Assembly: GCA_003162995.1 (NCBI GenBank)
Contig: PLUZ01000182.1
Span: 249 to 16,710, forward strand
Direction of reading: 5' to 3'
Source: Methylocapsa sp.
Lineage (GTDB): Bacteria > Pseudomonadota > Alphaproteobacteria > Rhizobiales > Beijerinckiaceae
DNA length: 16,462 bases
Positions 7,704-14,754 of this stretch are shown piece after piece. The notes under the pieces were generated by a model. That model worked only from the letters and a program-made list of their open reading frames with translations, was not told where the DNA came from and made no database searches. The position numbers were made by a program, and so were the translations under genes. How positions within the stretch are numbered: position 1 is the first letter of the stretch; each line of letters begins with the position of its first letter.

Positions 7704-7720
7704 CCCCGGCTTGGCCGGGG
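7704..7720 (-). terminator. GC-rich hairpin downstream of treS
   Basis: CCCCGGC, a 3-nt loop and GCCGGGG form a perfect 7-bp stem about 100 bases past the treS stop. There is no U tract in the treS direction, so it may be a pause or stability element rather than an intrinsic terminator. On the plus strand it is followed by GCTTT. Confidence 0.35.
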
Positions 7721-7818
7721 GCTTTGCGATTGAAAAACGTCCGCCTTCGGGATCGCTCCCACTAGCACCCCTCATTTCGCGATTGGGAAGCGCCCTTTCG
7801 CGGCGCAATTTTGGCTCT

Positions 7819-10800
7819 TCATGATGCCTGTGCCATGCGATCGAGGATCGCCGTGACGCCGTCGATTGCCGTATCGATCCAGTCAGGGTGCGTTTCCGCC
7901 TCGGTCTCGATTTCATGGAGCAATTCGGCCAGCAAATAGAGGACGAGAAGGTGCCTGCGCGTGCGTTCATCCTCAATCCAGATCGGACTGTCGCGCGCAC
8001 CCTCCATATAAGCCTGGATGAAGATTTGAGAAAATAAGACAAATTCCTCTTGGAGCCTTGCGGCCACGCGCGTCGCGTCGGGGACGAACTGGGCGAGATC
8101 GCTTTTGGCAACGGCAACCGCATGCGCAAGGGAGCGCAGCATGACCGCGACATCGCGCAGCGGCGATGTTTTGGCGCGTCCTTGAGCCGGGGATAGGGAA
8201 GGACCTTCCCCGAACCCAACGATCATGACATCGCCCTTCACGATCAGGATCCGGCCAAGACAATAATTGCCATGAATGCGGATCTTGATGGCGCCATTCG
8301 GCTTTTGAACAAGCTCATCGATCAGAGCAAAGCACTCTTCCCGCCGGGCCAGCAGCCGTTCGGCAGCGGCGCGCTTGTCGTCGCTCGTGTTCGCGGCATT
8401 CGTCTTTAGGCGAGCGAAAGCGCGCTCGGCCAGAATTCTTGCCGCATCCGCTGCCTCGCAGACATCGTCGTACGACAGCATCTCGGCTTTGAATTTAGGA
8501 TCGGCGGTTGGAGTCGCCAGCGCCTTATGCATCTCCGCCGTCCGCAAACCAAGCCGCCGCATTTGCGGCATGTAGATTGCGAATTCCTCATGTTCGACGC
8601 GGTCGTCTTGCCCCGGCGTTAGGGCAGCCGCCTCGAGGATGCGCTTCAATGCGCCGAGCGTCCATGACCAGGCATCGCCTTGGTTGCGCATGAAAGTTTG
8701 CAGGATCGCGAGTACGGTGTGATTCTCCTCGCTGTCGACATAATCGACAACGCCTAGCAGAGGAGGGGCATTGGGAAAATGCGCCACTTCAGTCAGAAAG
8801 CGGAGTGTCTCAACTTCTGTGTCGGAGCCAATTTCTACCCGGTGACGGATTTTCAGCATTAGTTGGTTGGCGAGGACGAGCGAGGAGTTACGTTGTCCGG
8901 CACCAATACGGTGGACATCGGTTGCCTCGATCATGAGCTCGGCCCCGAGATGAGGCGTCGGCGAGAAAGAGATTCTGCCACCTTGGCCAGTGTCCAATCT
9001 TTCGCTGCGCCGCAAGGCCGCCACCATCGCCGGGACGAAACCTTCGCAAGCCTCCGCTTCATAGAGCAGGCCGGTCAAGGCGCCGCGCCGCAGCCGAGCA
9101 GCGGCGTTGCTAAGAGCCGGTCCATCCTTGTGCTCCGGTTCCGCGGCAAGTGGCGCGAAATAACGCTCGACCCCGCCATCCGGGAGTTTGACGTCGAGGA
9201 GCGGCAGAATAAAACGGCTCCGCCCGCCATCGCGAAGCACGGCGAAATCCCTGACCGAGACACCGGCGACCGAAGTCTCTTTATGACCAAACCAACGCCG
9301 TGAGGGCAAGAAACGCGGCGCGACCGTGCGCTCGAAGGCGACGCGTTCCCGCCCCGAAAAGATCGTTTCGAGCTTCCCAGTGGCAACCAGCGTGAAAAGC
9401 CCTGGGTCCACGTGCTGGTCCTGGCGGTCCTTGGTCGCGTCGGCCGGCTCAAGCCTGAACCAGAAGAAACCGTAGGCCGGCAAGGTCAAAAGATAGGAGT
9501 GCGAATTGATCGCCGGAAACCGACTGCCGGCTGTCAGTTCGACGGGCACGGCATCCTTGAATTCGGCGAGATCGAGCTCAACCGCTTGCGGCGCCCGCGA
9601 GACATTGGCGACGCACAGGATCCGCTCGTTCTGGAACTCGCGGAGATAGACCAAGACCTTCCGGTTCGACGGATAAAGAAAGCGCAAAGAGCCCCGTCCG
9701 AAAGACACATGCGATCGCCGCACCGCAATGATCCGCCGCATCCAAGTCGAAAGGCTCGACGGGCTCGCGAGCTGCGCTTCGACATTGACGGCACTGAAAC
9801 CATAAACCGGGTCCTGGATAGCGGGCAGGAAGAGCTTGGCCGGATCGGCACGGCTGAAGCCGCCATTGCGATCAAGCGACCATTGCATCGGTGTGCGCAC
9901 GCCGTCACGGTCGCCGAGATAGATATTGTCGCCCATGCCGATCTCATCGCCATAATAGACGACTGGCGTGCCTGGAAAAGAAAACAGAAGCGAATTCAGA
10001 AGCTCAATCTTGCGCCGGTCGTTCTCAAGCAAAGGGGCAAGACGGCGGCGAATGCCAAGATTGATCCGCGCCCGTGGGTCGGCAGCATAAAAGGACCAGA
10101 GATAGTCACGCTCCGTGCCGGTCACCATGGCAAGCGTCATCTCGTCATGGTTACGTAGAAAGATCGCCCATTGCGCACTGTCCGGGATCTCCGGCGTCTG
10201 CCGCATGATGTCGGTGATCGGATGCCTGTCCTCCTGCGCCAGGGCCATGTAGATCCTCGGCATGAGGGGGAAATGAAAGGCCATATGGCATTCGTCACCG
10301 TCACCGAAATATTGCGCGGTTTCCTCAGGCCAAAGATTTGCCTCGGCGAGGAGCATCCGGTCCGGGTAGCGGGCATCGACCGCAGCCCTGATCTTCTTGA
10401 TGACCGCATGGGTCTCAGCAAGATTTTCGCAATTGGTGCCTTCCCGCTCGATGAGATAGGGAACGGCGTCAAGCCGCAAACCATCGACGCCCATATCGAG
10501 CCAGTAGGCCATGACATCGAGCACGGCTTGGAGAACGCGGGGATTGTCGAAATTTAAATCTGGCTGATGCGCATAGAAGCGATGCCAATAAAATGCTTTT
10601 GCTTGCTCGTCCCAGGTCCAGTTCGACTTTTCGGTGTCGAGGAAAATGACCGGAGCGTCCTTATAGCCTTTGTCCGTGCTTGCCCAGACATAGAAATTGC
10701 GCGCCGCCGAGCCGGGCTTTGCTGCCCGGGCGCGCTTGAACCACGGATGCTGGTCCGATGTATGATTGATCACGAGCTCGGTGATGACTCGTAATCCGCG

Positions 10801-11082
10801 CTCATGCGCTTCGCGCAGGAAACGTTTGAAATCCCGCAGGCTGCCATAGGCGGGATTGATTCCGCGATAATAGGAAATGTCATAGCCGTCGTCGCGCAGC
10901 GGCGAGGGATAGAATGGCATGACCCAGACCGCGGTCGCGCCGAGATCCTTGATGTAATCGAGCTTTTGCGTGAGGCCAGCGAAATCGCCGACGCCGTCAT
11001 TGTCGGCATCGAAATAGGATTTCACATGCAGCTGATAGATTATCGCGTCGCGATACCATTGCAAGTCGTTGCGATCGATCAT
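7819..11082 (-). CDS. treS: Trehalose synthase (maltose alpha-D-glucosyltransferase) fused to a degenerate maltokinase-like domain
   Basis: The N-terminal half (about 1-550) is a GH13 trehalose synthase that interconverts maltose and trehalose. Its triad is intact: D205 (GLRLDAVPYL), E247 (LLAEANLWPEE) and D313 (FLRNHDEMT). The TreS-typical EREGTNCENL follows at 212-221. The C-terminal half (about 570-1087) aligns with maltokinase, which makes maltose-1-phosphate for the GlgE pathway. It keeps features such as SSLVLANQLMLK and SPLRDVAVMLRS. The Brenner motif, usually HGDxHLGQ, is HGNYCLGR (937-944). The metal-binding IDFEGEP is VGFGEGP (955-961). Both key Asp residues are lost, so kinase activity is unlikely. 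The frame is open throughout its 1087 codons. ATG 11082 has GGAGG eight bases upstream. No glgE, glgB or treYZ is nearby. Confidence 0.95.
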   Translation of the reverse strand: MIDRNDLQWYRDAIIYQLHVKSYFDADNDGVGDFAGLTQKLDYIKDLGATAVWVMPFYPSPLRDDGYDISYYRGINPAYGSLRDFKRFLREAHERGLRVITELVINHTSDQHPWFKRARAAKPGSAARNFYVWASTDKGYKDAPVIFLDTEKSNWTWDEQAKAFYWHRFYAHQPDLNFDNPRVLQAVLDVMAYWLDMGVDGLRLDAVPYLIEREGTNCENLAETHAVIKKIRAAVDARYPDRMLLAEANLWPEETAQYFGDGDECHMAFHFPLMPRIYMALAQEDRHPITDIMRQTPEIPDSAQWAIFLRNHDEMTLAMVTGTERDYLWSFYAADPRARINLGIRRRLAPLLENDRRKIELLNSLLFSFPGTPVVYYGDEIGMGDNIYLGDRDGVRTPMQWSLDRNGGFSRADPAKLFLPAIQDPVYGFSAVNVEAQLASPSSLSTWMRRIIAVRRSHVSFGRGSLRFLYPSNRKVLVYLREFQNERILCVANVSRAPQAVELDLAEFKDAVPVELTAGSRFPAINSHSYLLTLPAYGFFWFRLEPADATKDRQDQHVDPGLFTLVATGKLETIFSGRERVAFERTVAPRFLPSRRWFGHKETSVAGVSVRDFAVLRDGGRSRFILPLLDVKLPDGGVERYFAPLAAEPEHKDGPALSNAAARLRRGALTGLLYEAEACEGFVPAMVAALRRSERLDTGQGGRISFSPTPHLGAELMIEATDVHRIGAGQRNSSLVLANQLMLKIRHRVEIGSDTEVETLRFLTEVAHFPNAPPLLGVVDYVDSEENHTVLAILQTFMRNQGDAWSWTLGALKRILEAAALTPGQDDRVEHEEFAIYMPQMRRLGLRTAEMHKALATPTADPKFKAEMLSYDDVCEAADAARILAERAFARLKTNAANTSDDKRAAAERLLARREECFALIDELVQKPNGAIKIRIHGNYCLGRILIVKGDVMIVGFGEGPSLSPAQGRAKTSPLRDVAVMLRSLAHAVAVAKSDLAQFVPDATRVAARLQEEFVLFSQIFIQAYMEGARDSPIWIEDERTRRHLLVLYLLAELLHEIETEAETHPDWIDTAIDGVTAILDRMAQAS

Positions 11083-11198
11083 GCCGCTGGCCTCCAGAGC
11101 GCGGCCGCTTCCAGATTGTGCTGGCAGATCCCAGAAAGGCGCATCCGCCTGGCCGCGAGCATGTTAAGAGCGCCGGTTGAACTGCGACATAAGATTGG

Positions 11199-11223
11199 AA
11201 AAACATCCGCCGCGCCGCCGGAT
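11199..11223 (-). terminator. Probable rarA terminator
   Basis: On the minus strand ATCCG (11223-11219) pairs with CGGAT (11209-11205). After a G-G mismatch two more pairs close a 3-nt loop. GTTTTT follows (11204-11199). It starts 22 bases after the rarA stop and 117 bases before treS. The stem is short with one mismatch. Confidence 0.42.
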
Positions 11224-11244
11224 AAAATATCCCATTTCACGATG

Positions 11245-12558
11245 TCATTCCGGACCGTTCCTTTGTTTCCGAAGCTTGGCCCAATAGTCAAGGCGCGCGC
11301 GCAGGTCGCGCTCGAAGCCCCGGTCCATTGGCCGGTAAAGTGTCTGGCGCCCCAGCGCTTCAGGCCAGTAATTTTGCCCTGAAAAGCCTTCCGGCTCGTC
11401 GTGATCATAGGCATAGCCCGCGCCATATCCTTCGTTCTTCATGAGCTTTGTTGGCGCGTTAAGAATAATTTTTGGCGGCATCAAGGAGCCGTGGTCTTTG
11501 GCAAGCCGCACCGCGCCCTTGAACGCGGCATAGGCCGCGTTCGACTTCGGTGCCGTTGCGGCATAGATCACGGCGTTGGCGATCGCAAGCTCGCCTTCGG
11601 GAGAGCCTAGAAAATCATAAGCATCCTTGGCAGCGACGGCGACGGCGAGCGCCTGAGGGTCAGCAAGACCGATATCCTCGACCGCCATGCGCACCACGCG
11701 CCGTGCGATGAATAGGGGATCCTCGCCGGCATCGAGCATTCGCGCGAGATAATAAAGCGCCGCGTCCGGGTCCGAACCGCGCACCGATTTATGCAGCGCG
11801 CTAATCAGATTGTAATGGCCCTCCTGCGCCTTATCGTAAATAGGCGCGCGCCGCTGCACAATCGACATGAGCGAAGCCGTATCGAAGATTTCGCCGGGTC
11901 CAGCGGCGCGCCAAACCTCTTCGGCGAGGCTCAAGGCGGCGCGGCCATCACCATCCGCCATCCGCACCAGACAGAGGCGGGCATCGGGATCGAGCGGAAG
12001 CGCCTGCGCCTCGCAGCTTTCCGCCCGGGCGAGAAGTTTCTCGATCGCCGCCGCGTCGAGGGTGTGGAAGATCATGACTCTGGCACGCGACAGCAGCGCG
12101 GCGTTGAGCTCGAAGCTCGGATTCTCGGTCGTCGCACCGATCAAAGTAATGGTGCCATCTTCCATCACCGGCAAGAAGCTATCCTGCTGGGCCCGGTTGA
12201 AGCGGTGAACCTCGTCGACGAAAAGCAGGGTTCCCTGGCCCGCCTTGCGCCTGCCGCGCGCCTCCTCGAAAACTTTCTTAAGATCAGCAACCCCGGAAAA
12301 AATTGCCGAAATCTGCACGAAGGCGAGCTTCGTCTCCCGCGCAAGAAGACGTGCGACCGTCGTCTTGCCGGTTCCCGGCGGCCCCCAGAAAATTAGGCTG
12401 CCCAGCGTGCCGGAGGCAATGAGCCTCGAAAGCGCGCCTTGAGGGCCCAGAAGATGATCCTGCCCGGCCACATCGGGGAGGCTTTGCGGCCGCAGCCGGT
12501 CGGCGAGTGGATGCGGCGCATCCTTTTCAAGATTGGCGGCGGCGAGGAGATCGGTCAT
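11245..12558 (-). CDS. rarA: Replication-associated recombination protein RarA (MgsA), AAA+ ATPase
   Basis: RarA is a clamp-loader-like AAA+ ATPase that acts at stalled replication forks with SSB; it is related to eukaryotic WRNIP1/Mgs1. The 437-aa protein has the N-terminal family stretch LADRLRPQSLPDVAGQDHLLG (18-38). Walker A is GPPGTGKTT (59-67), Walker B is LLFVDEVHRFNRAQQD (111-126), and sensor 1 is IGATTENPSFELN (140-152). The C-terminal tetramerisation region is also typical (HKSVRGSDPDAALYYLARML, later EGYGAGYAYDHDEPEGFSGQ). I chose ATG 12558, with GGAAAG just upstream, over a TTG four codons earlier. The TCA stop complement is at 11245-11247. In relatives rarA often sits next to the Do-like protease gene; here parA and uxs separate them. 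Confidence 0.95.
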   Translation of the reverse strand: MTDLLAAANLEKDAPHPLADRLRPQSLPDVAGQDHLLGPQGALSRLIASGTLGSLIFWGPPGTGKTTVARLLARETKLAFVQISAIFSGVADLKKVFEEARGRRKAGQGTLLFVDEVHRFNRAQQDSFLPVMEDGTITLIGATTENPSFELNAALLSRARVMIFHTLDAAAIEKLLARAESCEAQALPLDPDARLCLVRMADGDGRAALSLAEEVWRAAGPGEIFDTASLMSIVQRRAPIYDKAQEGHYNLISALHKSVRGSDPDAALYYLARMLDAGEDPLFIARRVVRMAVEDIGLADPQALAVAVAAKDAYDFLGSPEGELAIANAVIYAATAPKSNAAYAAFKGAVRLAKDHGSLMPPKIILNAPTKLMKNEGYGAGYAYDHDEPEGFSGQNYWPEALGRQTLYRPMDRGFERDLRARLDYWAKLRKQRNGPE

Positions 12559-12779
12559 CAAGCTTTCCAATCTGGGCTACGAGAGCTTTGAAGGCAAGCC
12601 AAAGCAAGAGAGCATGGCAAAGGAGACCAAGTTGAGTTAAGGTAAACAACATAATTAAAGACCTAAATCAATTTTAACCCAATTCCTACTCAGATAGGTC
12701 ATGTGCCATATCGTCTATGTATAACTATTTTATGTAGTAGCTAGTACTTATAAATTTAAATAAAGGATAAATTTTATCC
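12559..12779. other. AT-rich divergent region between rarA and parA
   Basis: From about 12600 to 12779 the sequence is strikingly AT-rich, unlike its surroundings. It has short repeated words (TATGTA twice, TAGTA twice around GC) and TTTAAAT symmetry near 12754-12762. TATAAC and TATAAA hexamers could be -10 boxes for parA, but no good -35 sits at the right distance. The composition suggests foreign DNA, a regulatory or centromere-like site, or both. Confidence 0.5.
12765..12779 (+). promoter_or_regulatory. Palindrome covering the parA ribosome site
   Basis: GGATAAA-T-TTTATCC is a perfect inverted repeat. It ends one base before the parA ATG and includes the GGA of its only Shine-Dalgarno (AAAGGA, 12762-12767). 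In RNA, GGAUAA can pair with UUAUCC around a 3-nt loop and hide that site. In DNA it could be an operator for autoregulation. Confidence 0.5.
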
Positions 12780-13418
12780 ATGCGCACCATCGTATTTGCG
12801 ACGCAAAAAGGCGGTTGTGGCAAAAGCACGCTTGCCGCTTGTCTCGCGGTCGCGGCTCAAGAGGCCGGCGAACGTGTTTCTGTTTTCGACATGGATCCCA
12901 AAAAATCCCTTGTTCGATGGGCAGCCAAAAGAAAGGATGGCGATCTTCCGGTCTGTGCGGTTTCATCAGCCAAGCTTCCGGCGGCATTAATCGATCTGGC
13001 CAAGCAAAATGTGAGTCTTGTTATCCTTGATACCCCGGCTTTTGAATTGCCAGCCTCGCTCGCCGCGATAAAAACCGCCGATCTCTCCATCGTTCCAGCA
13101 AGACCAGCCCTATTTGACATTTGGGCGAGCGAAGTGACCGGCCGCAAACTAAGACTGATGGATAAGCAATTTGTATTTCTTCTTAACCAATGCCCGCCTA
13201 CCCGCGAAGCCTTGCGTGTGCAAGAGGGCGTCGCGGCACTCCAAGCCATCGGCACTCTTTTACGTCCCCACATCCGCGCACGTGCCATCTTTCTGGAAGC
13301 TCTGGAGAGGGGCAAGGCCGTGACCGAGGCCGATCCCAAAGGCGAAGCGGCGCGGGACATGCGCGAATTGTGGCTGGCCCTCAAGCGCCGGCTGCCGCTC
13401 AGTCGAACGCTTCGATAA
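12780..13418 (+). CDS. Orphan ParA-family P-loop ATPase
   Basis: This is a deviant Walker ATPase of the ParA/MinD group, which position DNA or protein cargo using ATP-dependent dimers. The signature is KGGCGKST, with the hallmark Lys10 and P-loop Lys15. Walker A' is VFDMDP (Asp37, Asp39), and Walker B is LVILDTPA (Asp84). The 212 aa are all ATPase fold with no N-terminal helix-turn-helix, like the short ParF/VirC1-type proteins. SIVPARPALFDIWA and FLLNQCPPTR are also family-like. No parB, parC or cargo gene is adjacent, so the cargo is unknown. It is the only plus-strand gene between rarA and rplQ. Its GC looks lower than its neighbours' and its leader is very AT-rich, both suggesting transfer. 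ATG 12780 has AAAGGA at a rather long 12-base spacing. Confidence 0.9.
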   Translation: MRTIVFATQKGGCGKSTLAACLAVAAQEAGERVSVFDMDPKKSLVRWAAKRKDGDLPVCAVSSAKLPAALIDLAKQNVSLVILDTPAFELPASLAAIKTADLSIVPARPALFDIWASEVTGRKLRLMDKQFVFLLNQCPPTREALRVQEGVAALQAIGTLLRPHIRARAIFLEALERGKAVTEADPKGEAARDMRELWLALKRRLPLSRTLR

Positions 13419-13440
13419 CCGGAAGCCAAGTGAGCGTTTC

Positions 13441-13482
13441 CCCTCCAATTGTCCGGCTGATCACTTCGCCGTCGCGCCCAAT
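13441..13482 (-). pseudogene. Possible remnant of the 3' end of a Do/DegQ-type protease gene
   Basis: Translated on the minus strand this gives IGRDGEVISRTIGG. It matches 9 of 14 residues with the C-terminus of the protease encoded at 14755-16176 (IGRGGEMITTVIGG). The DNA matches at 30 of 42 positions, in the same frame and orientation. The frame continues past the original stop position to a TGA and has no start. It lies just beyond the uxs stop, so uxs is flanked by two copies. The stretch is short and chance similarity is possible. Confidence 0.35.
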
Positions 13483-13514
13483 TCCTCGAGTGGAGCTTGC
13501 GCTGCCGCTATCGA

Positions 13515-14516
13515 TCAGGCAGAGGCCGCAGATTGTAGCCGCTTGTCGCTGGTAATTGTCTTACCGTGCTCGCGCAGAAGCGCTTCGAAATAGGCGACAG
13601 TGCGTTTCAGTCCTTCGGTTAGGTTGATCGTGGGATGCCAGCCGAGCAGTTTTTCGGCGAGATCGATGTTCGGCTGCCGCTGCTTTGGATCATCTTCCGG
13701 CAAAGGCCGTTCGACGATCTTCGATTTTGATCCGGTGATCTCGATCACCTTTTCGGCCAGCCCCCGAATGGTGAATTCGTTGGGATTGCCGATGTTGATT
13801 GGCCCGGTGATATTTTCAGGCGAATTCATAAGGCGATCCAATCCATCGATCAGTTCTGTCACATAGCAGAAGGAACGCGTTTGTTCGCCGCGGCCGAAGA
13901 TGGTTATGTCCTCTCCGAGCAAGGCTTGGCAAATGAAGTTCGATACCACGCGGCCATCATCCGGGCGCATGTTGGGTCCGTAGGTATTGAAGATCCGCGC
14001 GACTTTTATGCTCATTTTATGCTGGCGATGATAGTCGAAGAACAAGGTCTCCGCGCAGCGCTTGCCCTCGTCGTAGCAAGACCGGCTGCCAATCGGATTG
14101 ACATTGCCCCAGTAATCCTCCGGCTGAGGATGGACGATCGGATCGCCATAGATTTCCGATGTGGAGGCCTGCAGGATACGGACCTTGAGTCGCTTCGCAA
14201 GACCGAGCATGTTGATCGCGCCTGAGACGCTCGTCTTGGTTGTTTGGACAGGGTCGAATTGGTAATGGACCGGCGAGGCCGGACACGCAAGGTTATAGAT
14301 TTCGTCCACTTCGACAAACAGCGGAAAGGTCACATTGTGACGCAGAAGCTCGAACATGGGATCGTCGAGGAATTCCTCGATGTTGCGGCGCGTTCCTGTG
14401 GAAAAATTATCGACGCAAAGAACCTCGTGACCTTGGCCGAGCAGCCGCCGGCAAAGATGCGTGCCGAGAAAGCCGGCGCCGCCCGTGACCAAAATCCGTT
14501 TTTGTCCCAATAGCAT
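13515..14516 (-). CDS. uxs: UDP-glucuronate decarboxylase (UDP-xylose synthase), extended SDR family
   Basis: The enzyme converts UDP-glucuronate to UDP-xylose through a 4-keto intermediate with bound NAD+, supplying xylose for surface polysaccharides. The 333-aa protein has the Rossmann motif GGAGFLG (12-18) and an acidic residue binding the NAD ribose in CVDNFSTG. It carries the UXS signature [18 protein letters not shown] (75-92). The catalytic residues lie in STSEIYG (118-124) and Y148-x3-K152 (SCYDEGKR). Further family markers are [10 protein letters not shown] and [13 protein letters not shown]. Length fits bacterial cytosolic UXS. ATG 14516 has GGAG about seven bases upstream. No glycosyltransferase or other polysaccharide gene lies in the window. 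It sits between the protease gene and parA, apparently as part of an insertion. Confidence 0.93.
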   Translation of the reverse strand: MLLGQKRILVTGGAGFLGTHLCRRLLGQGHEVLCVDNFSTGTRRNIEEFLDDPMFELLRHNVTFPLFVEVDEIYNLACPASPVHYQFDPVQTTKTSVSGAINMLGLAKRLKVRILQASTSEIYGDPIVHPQPEDYWGNVNPIGSRSCYDEGKRCAETLFFDYHRQHKMSIKVARIFNTYGPNMRPDDGRVVSNFICQALLGEDITIFGRGEQTRSFCYVTELIDGLDRLMNSPENITGPINIGNPNEFTIRGLAEKVIEITGSKSKIVERPLPEDDPKQRQPNIDLAEKLLGWHPTINLTEGLKRTVAYFEALLREHGKTITSDKRLQSAASA

Positions 14517-14580
14517 GTTCAGCTCCGATCAGGCTTTTGCAATGCGTGCCCAGGGGAGGGGACAACCGATGCTCGTAATT

Positions 14581-14624
14581 TGTCAAGGCGAGTCGGCTGA
14601 CTCCGGGAGGCTTCACTCTGTCAA
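14581..14624 (-). promoter_or_regulatory. Candidate uxs promoter region with two TTGACA boxes and a palindrome
   Basis: Two perfect minus-strand TTGACA hexamers lie at 14624-14619 and 14586-14581, both within CTTGACA. Neither has a good -10 at 16-18 bp. The perfect inverted repeat GAGTC-GGCT-GACTC (14590-14603) sits between them, where the -10 of the upstream box would fall. It contains two GANTC methylation-type sites. Confidence 0.33.
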
Positions 14625-14703
14625 GCTTGGCTGCCGCAATAGGATTGAGGCGCTGGGAAGCTTAGGTGCTGATTAAGGAAAGACCTGCTCAAGAGAGCAT
14701 CAA

Positions 14704-14723
14704 GACCTTCACAGGGCAAGGTC
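14704..14723 (-). terminator. Weak hairpin after the Do-like protease gene
   Basis: GACCTT pairs with AAGGTC around an 8-nt loop, about 30 bases past the protease stop. A second small stem, TGCTC/GAGCA, follows. Only short T runs come after, so termination is uncertain. Confidence 0.28.
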
Positions 14724-14754
14724 ATAGACAAGGGAAAAGACTGGCAATGGCGGC

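Larger units (their letters stand above)
7426..7818. other. Intergenic region between treS end and rpsT start
   Basis: This 393-bp spacer has no supported gene. It should contain the rpsT promoter, but I cannot pick out convincing -35 and -10 boxes. It holds a repeat-like fragment (7498-7532), a strong GC hairpin (7704-7720), and a 5-bp stem GCGCC/GGCGC around 7791-7807 just beyond the treS stop. Confidence 0.6.

Noticed and set aside
14404..14616. A longer start for uxs or an overlapping small gene upstream
   Set aside because: The overlapping frame is out of phase with the SDR protein and shows no family features; ATG 14516 has a good ribosome site and gives the expected N-terminus.
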